Positions 25,968 through 35,388 of a stretch of DNA of 64,000 nt are shown here, one piece after another. Position 1 is the stretch's first letter. Each line of letters starts with the position of its first letter. The notes below the pieces were generated by a model that saw only the letters and a program-made list of their open reading frames with translations, made no database searches and had not been told where the DNA came from. The stretch is from Pseudomonadota bacterium (lineage in GTDB: Bacteria > Pseudomonadota > Gammaproteobacteria > Burkholderiales > Burkholderiaceae_B). Both the position numbers and the translations under genes were made by a program. The stretch is taken from NCBI GenBank assembly GCA_023423975.1, contig JAFAEO010000063.1:1-64000 (forward strand), read 5' to 3'.

Positions 25968-26004
25968 GGGTGACAGTCCTGCGCCGCGAGTGGGTATCTA
26001 TCGA

Positions 26005-27714
26005 TTAAAGCGGTTGCAGCGCCTTATCTAACGGCGCATTTTTTTCTGCCGGTTTCTCGCCGGCCTGATAACCGGTATTGACCTCACTGGCGACCAGATC
26101 AATGGAGCGCGCGGGCTGAAAGGAGTGGGCCTGGGCCAACGGCCAGCAGATCTCAAAAATCTTCAGGCGATAATGGCCTTTGAGCAAATCGCCCTTTTCC
26201 AGTTCCGGATAAATCGCCGACAGCACCTTGACCTCGGAGCTGGATATGCGTCGCACCACATGATGCGCCCGTAATTGTTCGGGATGAGTCAGCCCGGCGG
26301 CCTGTAGCAGTTCGGCCAGGGCATGCACTGAATTGCGATGAAAATGAGTCACTCGGTCCGCCTTGTCTGTTACAACAATGGCGCGCTGCCGCGATGGGTC
26401 CTGGGTCGCCACGCCGGAAGGACACTTGCCGGTATGACAGGCCTGTGCCTGAATACAGCCAACGGCAAACATGAAGCCACGGGCACTGTTGCACCAGTCA
26501 GCGCCCAGCGCCAGTGTTCTGAGCATATCAAAGGCAGAAATAATTTTTCCCGACGCACCAATCTTGATGCGCTCACGCAAACCGGCGCCTACCAAAGCAT
26601 TGTGCACCAATCGCAACGCCTCTTTAAGTGGCACGCCCATATGATCGACAAACTCCACCGGCGCCGCCCCCGTTCCGCCTTCCGAACCGTCCACCACAAT
26701 AAAGTCTGGCGTAATACCAGTTTCCAGCATCGCCTTGACTATGGCAAACCACTCCCAGGGATGACCGATACACAGCTTGAAGCCAACGGGCTTGCCGCCT
26801 GATAGCGTGCGCAGGCGTTGGACGAACTGCAACAGCTCCACCGGCGTACTGAACGCCGAATGCGCCGCGGGCGAGTCGCAATCGACGCCAGGCGTCACGC
26901 CACGCACCTGCGCTATTTCGGCTGTAACTTTGGGACCCGGCAGGATGCCACCGTGCCCAGGCTTGGCGCCTTGCGACAGCTTGATTTCAATCATTTTTAC
27001 ATTGGGCAAAGTTGCTTTCTGTGCAAATGCGCTATCGGAGAAATGTCCGTTTTCATCCCTGCAGCCAAAGTAACCTGAACCAATGTTCCAGATCAAATCG
27101 CCTCCGGCTTCCAGGTGGTAACTACTGATTCCTCCCTCTCCCGTGTCATGAGCGAACCCGCCGGCCTTGGCGCCACGGTTAAGCGCAAGGATGGCGTTGG
27201 CCGATAGTGCGCCGAAGCTCATTGCGGAAATGTTGAACACCGATATGTCATAGGGCTGACTGCATTGTCCTTGTCCCACGGTAATCCTGAAATTGCGATC
27301 GGGAATATGACTGGGCATCATGGAATGATTGACCCATTCGTAATCGTCGCTGTAGACATTTTCGATCGTGCCAAAAGGACGCTTGTCAATTTGCTGTTTG
27401 GCCCGCTGATAGACGATAGAGCGCTGGGCACGCGAAAAAGGTAGCGTATCGGTATCGCTTTCGATGAAGTACTGGCGCAATTCGGGCCGAATGAACTCCA
27501 GCAGAAAGCGCAGGTTGCCGATAACCGGATAATTGCGTTTGACCGAATGATGAGGCTGAACAAGGTCATGAATGCCGATCAGCGTCAGCAGCAGACAAAC
27601 CAGCGCGGCCGCATACCATGTCGCGCCGACGGTCATGCCAAGGACCAGGCAAACCACAGTACCAAGAATGACAAGGAAAAATGCCAGAAAACGAACGGGA
27701 AATAACGACAGCAT
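26005..27714 (-). CDS. FMN-binding glutamate synthase family protein
   Basis: 569 residues from ATG 27714, chosen because AAAAGGTG lies directly upstream. Two N-terminal membrane helices (FPVRFLAFFLVILGTVVCLV and TWYAAALVCLLLTLIGIHDL) precede a long GltS-type FMN domain: INDR-like PSHIPDRNFRITVGQ, ISAMSFGALSANAILALNRG, HDTGEGGISSYHLEAGGDLI, VVDGSEGGTGAAPVEFVDHM and CIQAQACHTGKCPSGVATQD, which carries the 3Fe-4S cysteines. The glutaminase and small-subunit partners of true glutamate synthase are absent, as is typical of this stand-alone membrane-anchored family, whose physiological reaction is not established to my knowledge. Confidence 0.88.
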   Translation of the reverse strand: MLSLFPVRFLAFFLVILGTVVCLVLGMTVGATWYAAALVCLLLTLIGIHDLVQPHHSVKRNYPVIGNLRFLLEFIRPELRQYFIESDTDTLPFSRAQRSIVYQRAKQQIDKRPFGTIENVYSDDYEWVNHSMMPSHIPDRNFRITVGQGQCSQPYDISVFNISAMSFGALSANAILALNRGAKAGGFAHDTGEGGISSYHLEAGGDLIWNIGSGYFGCRDENGHFSDSAFAQKATLPNVKMIEIKLSQGAKPGHGGILPGPKVTAEIAQVRGVTPGVDCDSPAAHSAFSTPVELLQFVQRLRTLSGGKPVGFKLCIGHPWEWFAIVKAMLETGITPDFIVVDGSEGGTGAAPVEFVDHMGVPLKEALRLVHNALVGAGLRERIKIGASGKIISAFDMLRTLALGADWCNSARGFMFAVGCIQAQACHTGKCPSGVATQDPSRQRAIVVTDKADRVTHFHRNSVHALAELLQAAGLTHPEQLRAHHVVRRISSSEVKVLSAIYPELEKGDLLKGHYRLKIFEICWPLAQAHSFQPARSIDLVASEVNTGYQAGEKPAEKNAPLDKALQPL

Positions 27715-27781
27715 TGTGCACCTTTTATTGGACATCGGGTACCATAGAATACGACTTATACATGACAATATCAAAGGTCGT

Positions 27782-27807
27782 AAAAAAGCCTCGCCGCAAG
27801 GCGAGGC
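27782..27807 (-). terminator. Terminator of the 27853-28344 lipoprotein gene
   Basis: Eight-bp stem GCCTCGCC/GGCGAGGC (27788-27807) with a 4-base loop; on the minus strand it is followed by TTTTTT. Confidence 0.85.
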
Positions 27808-27852
27808 TCGTATTGCCACTGACAAGACAGATGGCAATGCAGACAGCCGATA

Positions 27853-28344
27853 TTATTTGGCTGCTGTTTTTGGCGCGATGGCCTGAACAACGGATCCGGC
27901 AACCTGATCATCCCTGACCATGAAGAGAAAATCGTTGTTCTGGCGAATACCCGTGAGAGACGCCAACTGACCGCCTACGGTTGTTGCATAACCCTGATCC
28001 TTGGGCGCGGCATTCAGAGCGGCAACACCAGCCTGGTTCAGAGACAATTTAACAAAAGAACGGCCCTGGCTGTCGCGAACACGATCAACGCTCGTCAGAT
28101 TGGCACGAGTGATGATGGGTGTTTTACTGACATAAATGGTCTGTTTCTCACTCAGCTTAACAGGACGATAACTTTTGATGACTTTGTCAGAAGCCAGGAA
28201 TACGTCTACTGCAGTACCTTTTGCAGCAGGGGTCTGTGCAGTGGTGCCGGGATTACTCTCGGTACCAGTCTTCATTGTGTTACATCCGGCCAGCACTGCA
28301 GCCAGAGGAAGCACAATCAACGCAACTTTTCTGGATAATTTCAT
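27853..28344 (-). CDS. Small lipoprotein, relative of the next gene upstream
   Basis: 163 residues with TAGGAAAT before the ATG. Signal MKLSRKVALIVLPLAAVLAG with lipobox LAGC (Cys21), then a Thr/Ala linker and one domain: TIYVSKTPIITRANLTSVDR, QGRSFVKLSLNQAGVAALNA and a last strand FLFMVRDDQVAG. The TRANL...VKLSLNQAGVAAL pattern recalls the P1 head domain of SecD and the lipoprotein encoded by 28508-29044. Probably envelope-located; role unknown. Has its own terminator. Confidence 0.75.
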   Translation of the reverse strand: MKLSRKVALIVLPLAAVLAGCNTMKTGTESNPGTTAQTPAAKGTAVDVFLASDKVIKSYRPVKLSEKQTIYVSKTPIITRANLTSVDRVRDSQGRSFVKLSLNQAGVAALNAAPKDQGYATTVGGQLASLTGIRQNNDFLFMVRDDQVAGSVVQAIAPKTAAK

Positions 28345-28507
28345 AGTATTTCCTAATTAAAACTAATTTGAGAACAACTTCGCATAAAGTCGTCCGTTTA
28401 CGTTACAACAGATTCAGAGAAAAAACAACGCTCAAATGTTAACAATGTTCAGAGTGAACACTGCAAGCAACGCAACCGGCACAACAAAACCGAAGACCCA
28501 GGCGATG

Positions 28508-29044
28508 TTACTTTTTACCGCGAATAATGTCTGCTGCCGTCTTAGCATTATTCAGCGTGGCCATGGGCATCAGCAGCACGCCGTCATCCACGGCACCAGG
28601 TGAAGCAATTGTCGTCGAAAAAATGGAATCATTCAGGCTGGCCAAAACCATTTTTCCCTTGATGGTTTTACCGGAAATTTCGGCATTCAGCTTGCGGGCG
28701 CCCTCGGGTGTTACGCGCAGCCCCAACGCGGGACGATCACCGGCCTTGGTCACGAAGACGTTCTTGATATCGGCACGGGTGAGAATTGGACCAACCCCCT
28801 GGTAAGTCTGGTCTCCAACCTGAAGTGGAATGGTTTTGGCTGACTTGCCCTTGGTCGCTTTAGGCTTGGCTGTCGAACCCACGTAAACTTCCAGATTACC
28901 GGCACCGGTCGTCTGGACAGCAGTCGCTGAGGTGCCAGGACCCATTGGCGCTACGGTTGCGGATGTGGCCTTTTTCTCGAAAAAACTGCATCCGGCAACA
29001 GCGGTCGTCACTGCAACGACCGTAACAAGCGTAATTAATTTCAT
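28508..29044 (-). CDS. Small lipoprotein with SecD P1-like domain
   Basis: 178 residues from ATG 29044, supported by AAAGG upstream; the longer frame from 29122 is rejected because it would place the lipoprotein signal internally. Signal MKLITLVTVVAVTTAVAGCS with lipobox VAGC. After a Thr/Lys-rich linker come VGPILTRADIKNVFVTKAGD, RPALGLRVTPEGARKLNAEI and MVLASLNDSIFSTTIASPGA, which parallel the neighbouring lipoprotein strand by strand. This looks like an old tandem duplication. No enzymatic motif. Confidence 0.75.
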   Translation of the reverse strand: MKLITLVTVVAVTTAVAGCSFFEKKATSATVAPMGPGTSATAVQTTGAGNLEVYVGSTAKPKATKGKSAKTIPLQVGDQTYQGVGPILTRADIKNVFVTKAGDRPALGLRVTPEGARKLNAEISGKTIKGKMVLASLNDSIFSTTIASPGAVDDGVLLMPMATLNNAKTAADIIRGKK

Positions 29045-29249
29045 AGTTTGCCTTTCTAATAAAATGAAAAAAATGCTGCAAGAACACAAAACAGAACTTT
29101 TGCCTGCCTGAAATTTAATCATTAAAGCCGGGTAAATTCATTACATAATGTGAAATGAAGCAAGTTGTATGTGGAGAAAAAAGGGAAAAGCGTCGGATAA
29201 CATGGTCGATCCCGTCCGTTGCCACAGATCAGCTGGTAACCCCGCATGA

Positions 29250-29813
29250 TCAATGAAAATAGCCCCGGCATTTGTCGCTGTCAGACAGATTGATCGTATT
29301 TGTTCCCGGAATAAGCCTTATTTTTTTTGCCAGCAACCCGCCATACTGGACGGCGCCCGAGAAGGGTTTGGTATCCATCCAGTAAAGCCGAGTAGTAAGG
29401 TAATATTCACCAGCGGGCACGTTGGTGAACGCAAACTGACCGAAAGAATTTGTTTTGGATGCATAGGCCCGGGCTGCGTAGCGCGGGTCTGCTTTGCCCG
29501 CCAGCACATTACCACGACGACACACCTCGTTGAACCATTGGTCGCTCATGGCCGAAACGGGATTGAGCACGACATCGACATTTCCGCCGCTGCGTTCTCC
29601 GCCATTAATGGCATCGTAAATGAACGCGCGCCCCACCAGCATGGTAGGCTGCCCTATCGGCAGAGCGTAGGCGCTTTCGTCATACCCGATTCGCACCACT
29701 TGGTCTCGTGGAGAATGGCTGATCGAACGGTCCCTGCCTGTTTTGGTAGAGGAACACCCTGCCAGCACGGCCGCTGCAATGATCGCAAGAAGGACTTTGG
29801 TTGAACGCGACAT
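29250..29813 (-). CDS. Lipoprotein with carboxypeptidase-regulatory-like beta fold
   Basis: 187 residues from ATG 29813, with CAGGTACTC before it; the frame is open for another 120 codons upstream but that part overlaps the divergent cytochrome b561 gene and has no family-like content. Lipobox LAGC (Cys20) after MSRSTKVLLAIIAAAV. The main part (TMLVGRAFIYDAINGGERSG, SFGQFAFTNVPAGEYYLTTR, GLLAKKIRLIPGTNTINLSD) resembles carboxypeptidase regulatory-like or SD-repeat B domains. Envelope location likely, function unknown. Third of three consecutive minus-strand lipoprotein genes. Confidence 0.75.
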   Translation of the reverse strand: MSRSTKVLLAIIAAAVLAGCSSTKTGRDRSISHSPRDQVVRIGYDESAYALPIGQPTMLVGRAFIYDAINGGERSGGNVDVVLNPVSAMSDQWFNEVCRRGNVLAGKADPRYAARAYASKTNSFGQFAFTNVPAGEYYLTTRLYWMDTKPFSGAVQYGGLLAKKIRLIPGTNTINLSDSDKCRGYFH

Positions 29814-29948
29814 GAGTACCTGTAAGCTGATTTGAATAGTTCGCTTATCATAGACTAACTCCGGGGCAATTACACTGCAAATGTTAAAATAACGGTAAAG
29901 TCGGGCAACGGAAATCGGCTTGAAAGCAACTTGCTGGAAAAATGACAA

Positions 29949-30650
29949 ATGAATAATATCAGAGTCTGGGATCTGCCTTTGCGACTGTTCCACTGGTTGT
30001 TGGTTTTCTGCGTGGCGGGCGCCTATTTCTGCGTCAAGTGTGCCGGCGTGACCGACGGCTGGTTGTCGGAAACCGGCCTGGACTGGATGACTTGGCACTC
30101 GCGTTTCGGCTACGCCGTGCTTACTCTCATTCTTTTCCGCCTGATATGGGGCGTCACGGGTCCCTATTACGCCCGGTTTACGCAATTTATCGTGGGCCCA
30201 CGGAAAATTGCCGCCTATTTACGTACCGCTAAATCACGCACAACAACATGGACTGGTCACAACCCATTGGGCGCATGGTCTGTGGTTGCCATGTTGCTCG
30301 CCTTTGGCTTGCAGGCAACCAGCGGGCTCTTTGCCAGTGACGACATCCTTTTCGAAGGCCCGCTAAGCGGCTTGGATCCAACGCTCAGCCGCTTTTTTAA
30401 CAGCCTGCATCACGCAAGCGAATGGGTGCTGGTTGCGCTGGTGGCACTGCATCTGTGTGCCATTGCCTATTACAGTGTGTTTCGCCGCCAGCCCCTGATA
30501 CGCGCCATGGTAACAGGTGACGTCCCGGCAGATCGGAATGTGGATGCAAAACTGGCAGCGCACAGCCAGGATAATGCCGCCGTCGCCATCCGTGCATCCA
30601 TCGTATTGCTGGTCTGCGCTTCCTTCGTGTTCTGGCTCTCGCGATTCTGA
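29949..30650 (+). CDS. Cytochrome b561 family protein
   Basis: 233 residues. Begins MNNIRVWDLPLRLFHWLLVF, the bacterial b561/Ni-Fe hydrogenase-type cytochrome b pattern. Four core membrane helices with histidines suited to heme ligation: His15 in LFHW, His50 in MTWHSRFGYAVLTLILFRLI, the central ATSGLF helix, and HHASEWVLVALVALHLCAIA; a fifth helix at the C-terminus (ASIVLLVCASFVFWLSRF). It would move electrons between the quinone pool and a periplasmic acceptor. The convergent neighbour encodes cytochrome c', a plausible partner, since b561/c' pairs occur together in related bacteria. Confidence 0.88.
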   Translation: MNNIRVWDLPLRLFHWLLVFCVAGAYFCVKCAGVTDGWLSETGLDWMTWHSRFGYAVLTLILFRLIWGVTGPYYARFTQFIVGPRKIAAYLRTAKSRTTTWTGHNPLGAWSVVAMLLAFGLQATSGLFASDDILFEGPLSGLDPTLSRFFNSLHHASEWVLVALVALHLCAIAYYSVFRRQPLIRAMVTGDVPADRNVDAKLAAHSQDNAAVAIRASIVLLVCASFVFWLSRF

Positions 30651-30866
30651 GCAGCCCGCGGGGTTGGCCTCACAGGCAGTAGGTGTCTTGGTCGGTGCCA
30701 GCAAAATCGCCCATGACCTTCCCTGTGACGTTCCTTTACATCTGGAATATCCATTTACGCACGATATGAGACGGCTGCGGTATGGTTGTTCCTTCAGCGC
30801 AACAATATATCGCCACAACGCACCGGCAATCGAAATTGCCGGTGGTTGGCAAGCCCGCATCAAGCT

Positions 30867-31310
30867 TTAATCGTCCTTGCGGTAATTATCATGGCAGGCT
30901 TTGCAGCTTTGGCCAACCCCGCCGAAAGCCACCTTGATTTTTTTCATATCGCCAGAGGGCGCTTCCGCCGCAAGCCGGTCTACCGCAACCAGCATTTTAT
31001 CTTTGGCCTTGTTAAAGCCTTCAGGGTCTGAAAACACCTCATCTTTTGCATCCCCGCCCTCTGTACCTTTGTAGAAAGCTTCAAAAGGCAACGGTGCAAG
31101 CGTCTTGAGCAGATTCGCGTATTTGATGAAAGCCTCCTTGTCGTATGGCTGTTCACCTTTGACCATATGGCCCATGCGTTTGAAATTGTCCCCAATAAAT
31201 TCCATGCCGTGATGACGATAATCTTTCGCTTCCTTGGGTTCAAGAAACTGTGCATGCGCTGTCAAAGACAGCAAGGTCAAACAGGCAGCAACAACAAGCG
31301 ATGTTTTCAT
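30867..31310 (-). CDS. Cytochrome c'
   Basis: 147 residues from ATG 31310. Signal peptide MKTSLVVAACLTLLSLTAHA is cleaved before QFLEP. A four-helix periplasmic protein with a single C-terminal heme site, CKACHDNYR, near residue 137; a C-terminal CxxCH is the hallmark of class II cytochrome c. Cytochromes c' bind NO and CO and may protect against nitrosative stress; this function is known for the family, not shown here. Convergent with the b561 gene, with about 215 bases of unexplained sequence between. Confidence 0.9.
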   Translation of the reverse strand: MKTSLVVAACLTLLSLTAHAQFLEPKEAKDYRHHGMEFIGDNFKRMGHMVKGEQPYDKEAFIKYANLLKTLAPLPFEAFYKGTEGGDAKDEVFSDPEGFNKAKDKMLVAVDRLAAEAPSGDMKKIKVAFGGVGQSCKACHDNYRKDD

Positions 31311-31373
31311 TACATTGACTCCCGGATAGATGACTGGCCTATGATAGCGCAAATACGTCATTACTTGCCATCG

Positions 31374-31416
31374 CAAAAAAAGCACAAAGGGCAGTCGATA
31401 CACTGTTCGACTGCCC
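31374..31416 (-). terminator. Terminator after purB
   Basis: GGGCAGTCGA (31389-31398) pairs with TCGACTGCCC (31407-31416). On the minus strand a T-rich stretch (CTTTGTGCTTTTTTT) follows. Confidence 0.65.
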
Positions 31417-31548
31417 CTTGCTGGCCCACCTGATACTGATGCGCGGCCTGTCATCCAGCTGTCACGTCACATCATACCGCCCCAGACCGTAACCGTAACC
31501 GGCATCGGTTCAGTATCAATTCACTGATGTAGCCACCTGATGTGGTAT

Positions 31549-32925
31549 TCAGATTTTGGCAGCCAGTTCTGCTGCCAGACCGATGTAGCTGCGCGGCGTC
31601 ATCTGCAGCAGTCGCTGCTTGGCATCCTCGGGCAATTGCAAACCCTGGACGAATGACCGCAATGCTTCTTCGGTAATCCCGCGACCGCGCGTAAGCGCTT
31701 TCAATTGCTCGTAGGGTTCCGGCAGGCCATGACGACGCATCACGGTTTGCACGGGCTCGGCCAACACTTCCCAGCACTGGTCAATATCGCGATCAATGAC
31801 CTGTGGATTGAGTTCCAGTTTGCCAAGGCCCTTGCTGCAGGAGTCCCACGCTACCATGCAATAACCCAGGGCAACGCCCAAGTTACGCAACACCGTGGAG
31901 TCGGTCAAATCACGCTGCCAGCGGGACACCGGCAGCTTCTCGGACAAGTGTTTTAGGACCGCATTGGCAAGCCCGATATTGCCTTCAGAATTTTCAAAGT
32001 CAATGGGATTAACCTTGTGCGGCATGGTAGACGATCCAACTTCACCTTCACGCAGACGCTGTTTGAAATAGCCCAGCGCAATATAACCCCAGATGTCGCG
32101 GTTCAGGTCAAGCAAAATGGTGTTGGCGCGCGCAATGGCATCAAACAGCGCAGCCATCCAGTCATGCGGTTCAATCTGGATGGTATATGGGTTTTGTGTG
32201 AGGGATAAATCGGCCAGTACTTTTTTGCTAAGCGCAGGCCAGTCCAGTTCCGGATAAGCTGAGTAGTGTGCGTTGTAGTTGCCGGTTGCACCATTGAGCT
32301 TGGCCAGAGGCTTGACCTGGCAAATAGCGACAATCGCCGTCTCCAGGCGCGCGGCCACGTTGGCAAATTCCTTGCCCATGGTAGTGGGGCTGGCAGGCTG
32401 ACCATGTGTACGTGCCAGCATGGGTTGTTGCGCAAACTGACGGGCGTCATCCTTCAACATCGATAGCAAGTTCTGCAACGCGGGCACAATCACCTGATCA
32501 CGCGCACGTGTCAGCATCAATGCGTGCGACGTGTTATTGATGTCTTCCGACGTGCAGGCAAAATGGATGAACTCCGCCGCGGCCGACAACTCATCATTAC
32601 CCGCTGCTTTCTCCTTGAGCCAGTACTCTACGGCCTTGACGTCATGATTGGTTTTCTTCTCGATATCCTTGATGCGCTGGGCATCGGCTTCGCTGAAATC
32701 CTGGACCCAGCTGCGCAAGGCCTTTTCGGCATCGGCAGAGAACGCCGGCAACTCGCTCAGGCCAGCCTGCGACAGTGCAATCAGCCAGGACACCTCGACT
32801 TCCACACGATGCGCCATGAAGCCGGCCTCTGACAGAAAAGGCCGCAAGGCGGCTGCACGAGAGGCATATCGACCGTCCAGCGGAGATAACGCATTGAGCG
32901 GAGTAATCGAATCTGAAATATTCAT
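31549..32925 (-). CDS. purB: Adenylosuccinate lyase
   Basis: 458 residues, full length for the longer E. coli-like PurB type. Fumarase/aspartase superfamily: substrate-binding LSPLDGRYASR at the N-terminus, the His-containing TRTHGQPAS-like block (MLARTHGQPASPTTMGKEFA), and the catalytic Ser loop GSSTMPHKVNPIDFEN. It splits adenylosuccinate and SAICAR, releasing fumarate, at two points of purine synthesis. Transcribed alone, with a terminator downstream; mnmA lies upstream on the same strand. Confidence 0.97.
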   Translation of the reverse strand: MNISDSITPLNALSPLDGRYASRAAALRPFLSEAGFMAHRVEVEVSWLIALSQAGLSELPAFSADAEKALRSWVQDFSEADAQRIKDIEKKTNHDVKAVEYWLKEKAAGNDELSAAAEFIHFACTSEDINNTSHALMLTRARDQVIVPALQNLLSMLKDDARQFAQQPMLARTHGQPASPTTMGKEFANVAARLETAIVAICQVKPLAKLNGATGNYNAHYSAYPELDWPALSKKVLADLSLTQNPYTIQIEPHDWMAALFDAIARANTILLDLNRDIWGYIALGYFKQRLREGEVGSSTMPHKVNPIDFENSEGNIGLANAVLKHLSEKLPVSRWQRDLTDSTVLRNLGVALGYCMVAWDSCSKGLGKLELNPQVIDRDIDQCWEVLAEPVQTVMRRHGLPEPYEQLKALTRGRGITEEALRSFVQGLQLPEDAKQRLLQMTPRSYIGLAAELAAKI

Positions 32926-32987
32926 AATGAAATAAAAAAATAAAAGTGAGAATTATCGGCAGACGGTCGTGCCCTGCCGGACGAACT

Positions 32988-34106
32988 TCAGGCAATAATG
33001 CCGCCACCCAGGCAGATATCGCCGTCATATAAAACACTGGACTGGCCGGGTGTAACAGCCCATTGCGCCTGGGAAAATTTCACATGCAATCGGCCGGGAT
33101 CGTTGCCCGGGAGCAGTTCGCATGGCGCGTCGGCTTGCCGATAGCGTGTCTTGGCTCCGTACAGTCCTGCCACGGGCGCATGTCCGGCCACCCAGCTGAC
33201 ATCGTCGGCACGCACCTCGTGCTGCAGCAGCCACGGATGATCATGACCCGACACCACATACAGGGTATTGTTTTGCAAATCCTTGCGGGCAACATACCAG
33301 GCGTCGGCGATGCCGTCATCATTTTGACGGCCTTTGATGCCGCCAATACCCAACCCCTTGCGCTGGCCCAGAGTGTAAAAGGCAAGCCCGTGATGCTGCC
33401 CCACCTGCTGCCCATCATCAGTAAGAATCGGGCCAGGATTGGTCGGCAGATAGCGATTCAGAAACTCCCGGAAGGGGCGCTCACCGATAAAGCAGATACC
33501 TGTCGAATCCTTTTTCGCCGCATTGGGCAGACCCAGCTTATGGGCAATCTGACGCACTTCGGTTTTGTCTATTTCACCCAGAGGAAACAAGGCCTTGGAC
33601 AATTGCGCCTGATTAAGCCGGTGCAGGAAATAGCTCTGGTCCTTGCTGGCGTCCAGCCCCTTGAGCAGTTCATATTCAGTGGCACCATCCCGTTGCACCC
33701 CCCGTACGCGAGCATAATGCCCGGTCGCGATGTAATCGGCTCCCAGGGTTAATGCGTGGTCCAGAAACGCCTTGAATTTGATCTCGGCATTGCACAGGAC
33801 ATCGGGATTGGGCGTGCGTCCGGCGGAATACTCCCGCAGGAACTCCGAAAATACGCGATCCTTATAGTCGGCGGAAAAATTGACCGCTTCGATGTCCACG
33901 CCGACCAGATCGGCAACGCTGGCCGCATCGAGCCAGTCCTGACGGGTTGAGCAGTATTCGGAATCATCGTCATCTTCCCAGTTTTTCATGAAAAGGCCGA
34001 TGACTTCATAACCCTGCTCTTTGAGCAGCCAGGCGCTGACCGACGAATCTACGCCGCCAGACATGCCCACCACCACACGAGGTTTTACAGAGGAATGTTC
34101 AGTCAT
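32988..34106 (-). CDS. mnmA: tRNA-specific 2-thiouridylase MnmA
   Basis: 372 residues from ATG 34106 (MTEHSSVKPRVVVGMSGGVD). The PP-loop ATP site SGGVDSS is at 16-22. The catalytic nucleophile is Cys105 in NPDVLCNAEIKF and the second cysteine is Cys205 in STGICFIGERPF; both are in place. Adds sulfur to U34 of tRNA-Lys, -Glu and -Gln in the cytoplasm. 62 bases from purB, the same gene pair order as in many betaproteobacteria. Confidence 0.96.
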   Translation of the reverse strand: MTEHSSVKPRVVVGMSGGVDSSVSAWLLKEQGYEVIGLFMKNWEDDDDSEYCSTRQDWLDAASVADLVGVDIEAVNFSADYKDRVFSEFLREYSAGRTPNPDVLCNAEIKFKAFLDHALTLGADYIATGHYARVRGVQRDGATEYELLKGLDASKDQSYFLHRLNQAQLSKALFPLGEIDKTEVRQIAHKLGLPNAAKKDSTGICFIGERPFREFLNRYLPTNPGPILTDDGQQVGQHHGLAFYTLGQRKGLGIGGIKGRQNDDGIADAWYVARKDLQNNTLYVVSGHDHPWLLQHEVRADDVSWVAGHAPVAGLYGAKTRYRQADAPCELLPGNDPGRLHVKFSQAQWAVTPGQSSVLYDGDICLGGGIIA

Positions 34107-34155
34107 GGACGATATTTTACCGTCCCGGCTGCCCAAACGGGGAAATCAGCGCCTT

Positions 34156-35382
34156 CTAGGCACTTAAGGCAGCATCCACTACTTCGACCCAATGGCGTAC
34201 CGGTGTCTGCGTTCCGGTTTGCAAATGAGACATGCAGCCCATATTAGAGGTAATGATGACTTCAGGCGAGGTCTTGCCGATGGATTCCAGCTTGCGGTCG
34301 CGCAGGCCCGTGGCAATTTCCGGCTGAAGAACCGAATACGTCCCTGCAGAACCGCAACACAGATTGGCCTCGCCAAAGGCCTTGAGGTCAAACCCCAGAT
34401 CGGCCAGTAACGACTCGGTCAGTGGACGCAGTCCCTGCCAGTGCTGAAGCGTACAGGGTGGATGAAATGCGGCCGACGCCGGTAGCGGTTTTTTGAATTT
34501 GGCCTTCAGTGTCGCTGCTTCGGGCGCAATGACTTCGGCAATATCCTTGACGTGCTGCACCAGATAGCGCGCCTTTTCCACATATGCAGGTTCATTGCGA
34601 AGATAAAACGGATACTCTTTGACAAAGGCGCCACAACCTGATGCGTTCATGATGACGGCTTCGACCTGGCCAGACTCCAGCAACGGTACCCAGGCGTCGA
34701 TATTGCTTTTCATCTGAGCGATGCTGCTGTTTACTTTATCCAGGTGAAAATTGACGGCGCCGCAGCAGGTATTGCGACTGACATCCACAGATGAAATGCC
34801 CGCGGCATCCAGCACTCTTATGGTCGCAGCGTCGATGGAGGGCATCAGTGCGGGCTGAACGCAGCCCAGCGGCACCAGCACCTGGCGCTGGTGGCGGCCA
34901 GCCGGCAGCGCCCCGGCCGGACGGGCTTCCGGCAGCTTGGCTGCCAGTGTCGCCGGCATGAAGGAGCGCAACATGCGGCCCAGTTTCACGGCAGGCGCAA
35001 AGGCCTGGGAGTTGAGCCCCGCCGCCAGCAGCGTGCGCCGAAAACGATCAGTCGGCGTCCGGGTAACGCGTTCTGCGACCAGTTCGCGACCGATATCGAC
35101 CAGATGGCCGTACTGCACGCCCGACGGACAGGTGGTTTCGCAATTGTGGCAAGTCAGACACTGGTCCAGGTGCTTCTGGGTAATGCTGGTGGGCTCCTTG
35201 CCTTCGACGATTTCTTTGATCAGATAAATGCGTCCGCGCGGGCTGTCGCGCTCATCGCCAAGTATTTGATAGCTGGGACACGTGGCAGAACAGAAGCCGC
35301 AATGCACGCATTTGCGCAAGATTGCATCTACTTCTTCGCCATAGCTGCTGTTTTTTGCCCAGTCGGCAAGATTGGTCTGCAT
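34156..35382 (-). CDS. glcF: Glycolate oxidase iron-sulfur subunit GlcF
   Basis: 408 residues. Two ferredoxin-type 4Fe-4S sites near the N-terminus, CVHCGFCSATCPSY and CLTCHNCETTCPSG, followed by two CCG domains (DVSRNTCCGAVNFH and ANLCCGSAGTYS) typical of lactate and glycolate oxidase subunits. Passes electrons from GlcD flavin to the respiratory chain. Last gene of the glcDEF operon, 6 bases after glcE. Confidence 0.95.
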   Translation of the reverse strand: MQTNLADWAKNSSYGEEVDAILRKCVHCGFCSATCPSYQILGDERDSPRGRIYLIKEIVEGKEPTSITQKHLDQCLTCHNCETTCPSGVQYGHLVDIGRELVAERVTRTPTDRFRRTLLAAGLNSQAFAPAVKLGRMLRSFMPATLAAKLPEARPAGALPAGRHQRQVLVPLGCVQPALMPSIDAATIRVLDAAGISSVDVSRNTCCGAVNFHLDKVNSSIAQMKSNIDAWVPLLESGQVEAVIMNASGCGAFVKEYPFYLRNEPAYVEKARYLVQHVKDIAEVIAPEAATLKAKFKKPLPASAAFHPPCTLQHWQGLRPLTESLLADLGFDLKAFGEANLCCGSAGTYSVLQPEIATGLRDRKLESIGKTSPEVIITSNMGCMSHLQTGTQTPVRHWVEVVDAALSA

Positions 35383-35388
35383 GATACG

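Noticed and set aside
29814..30185. N-terminal extension of the 29250-29813 lipoprotein (would give 311 residues)
   Set aside because: It overlaps the divergent cytochrome b561 gene, and the proper lipoprotein signal with ribosome binding site starts at 29813.
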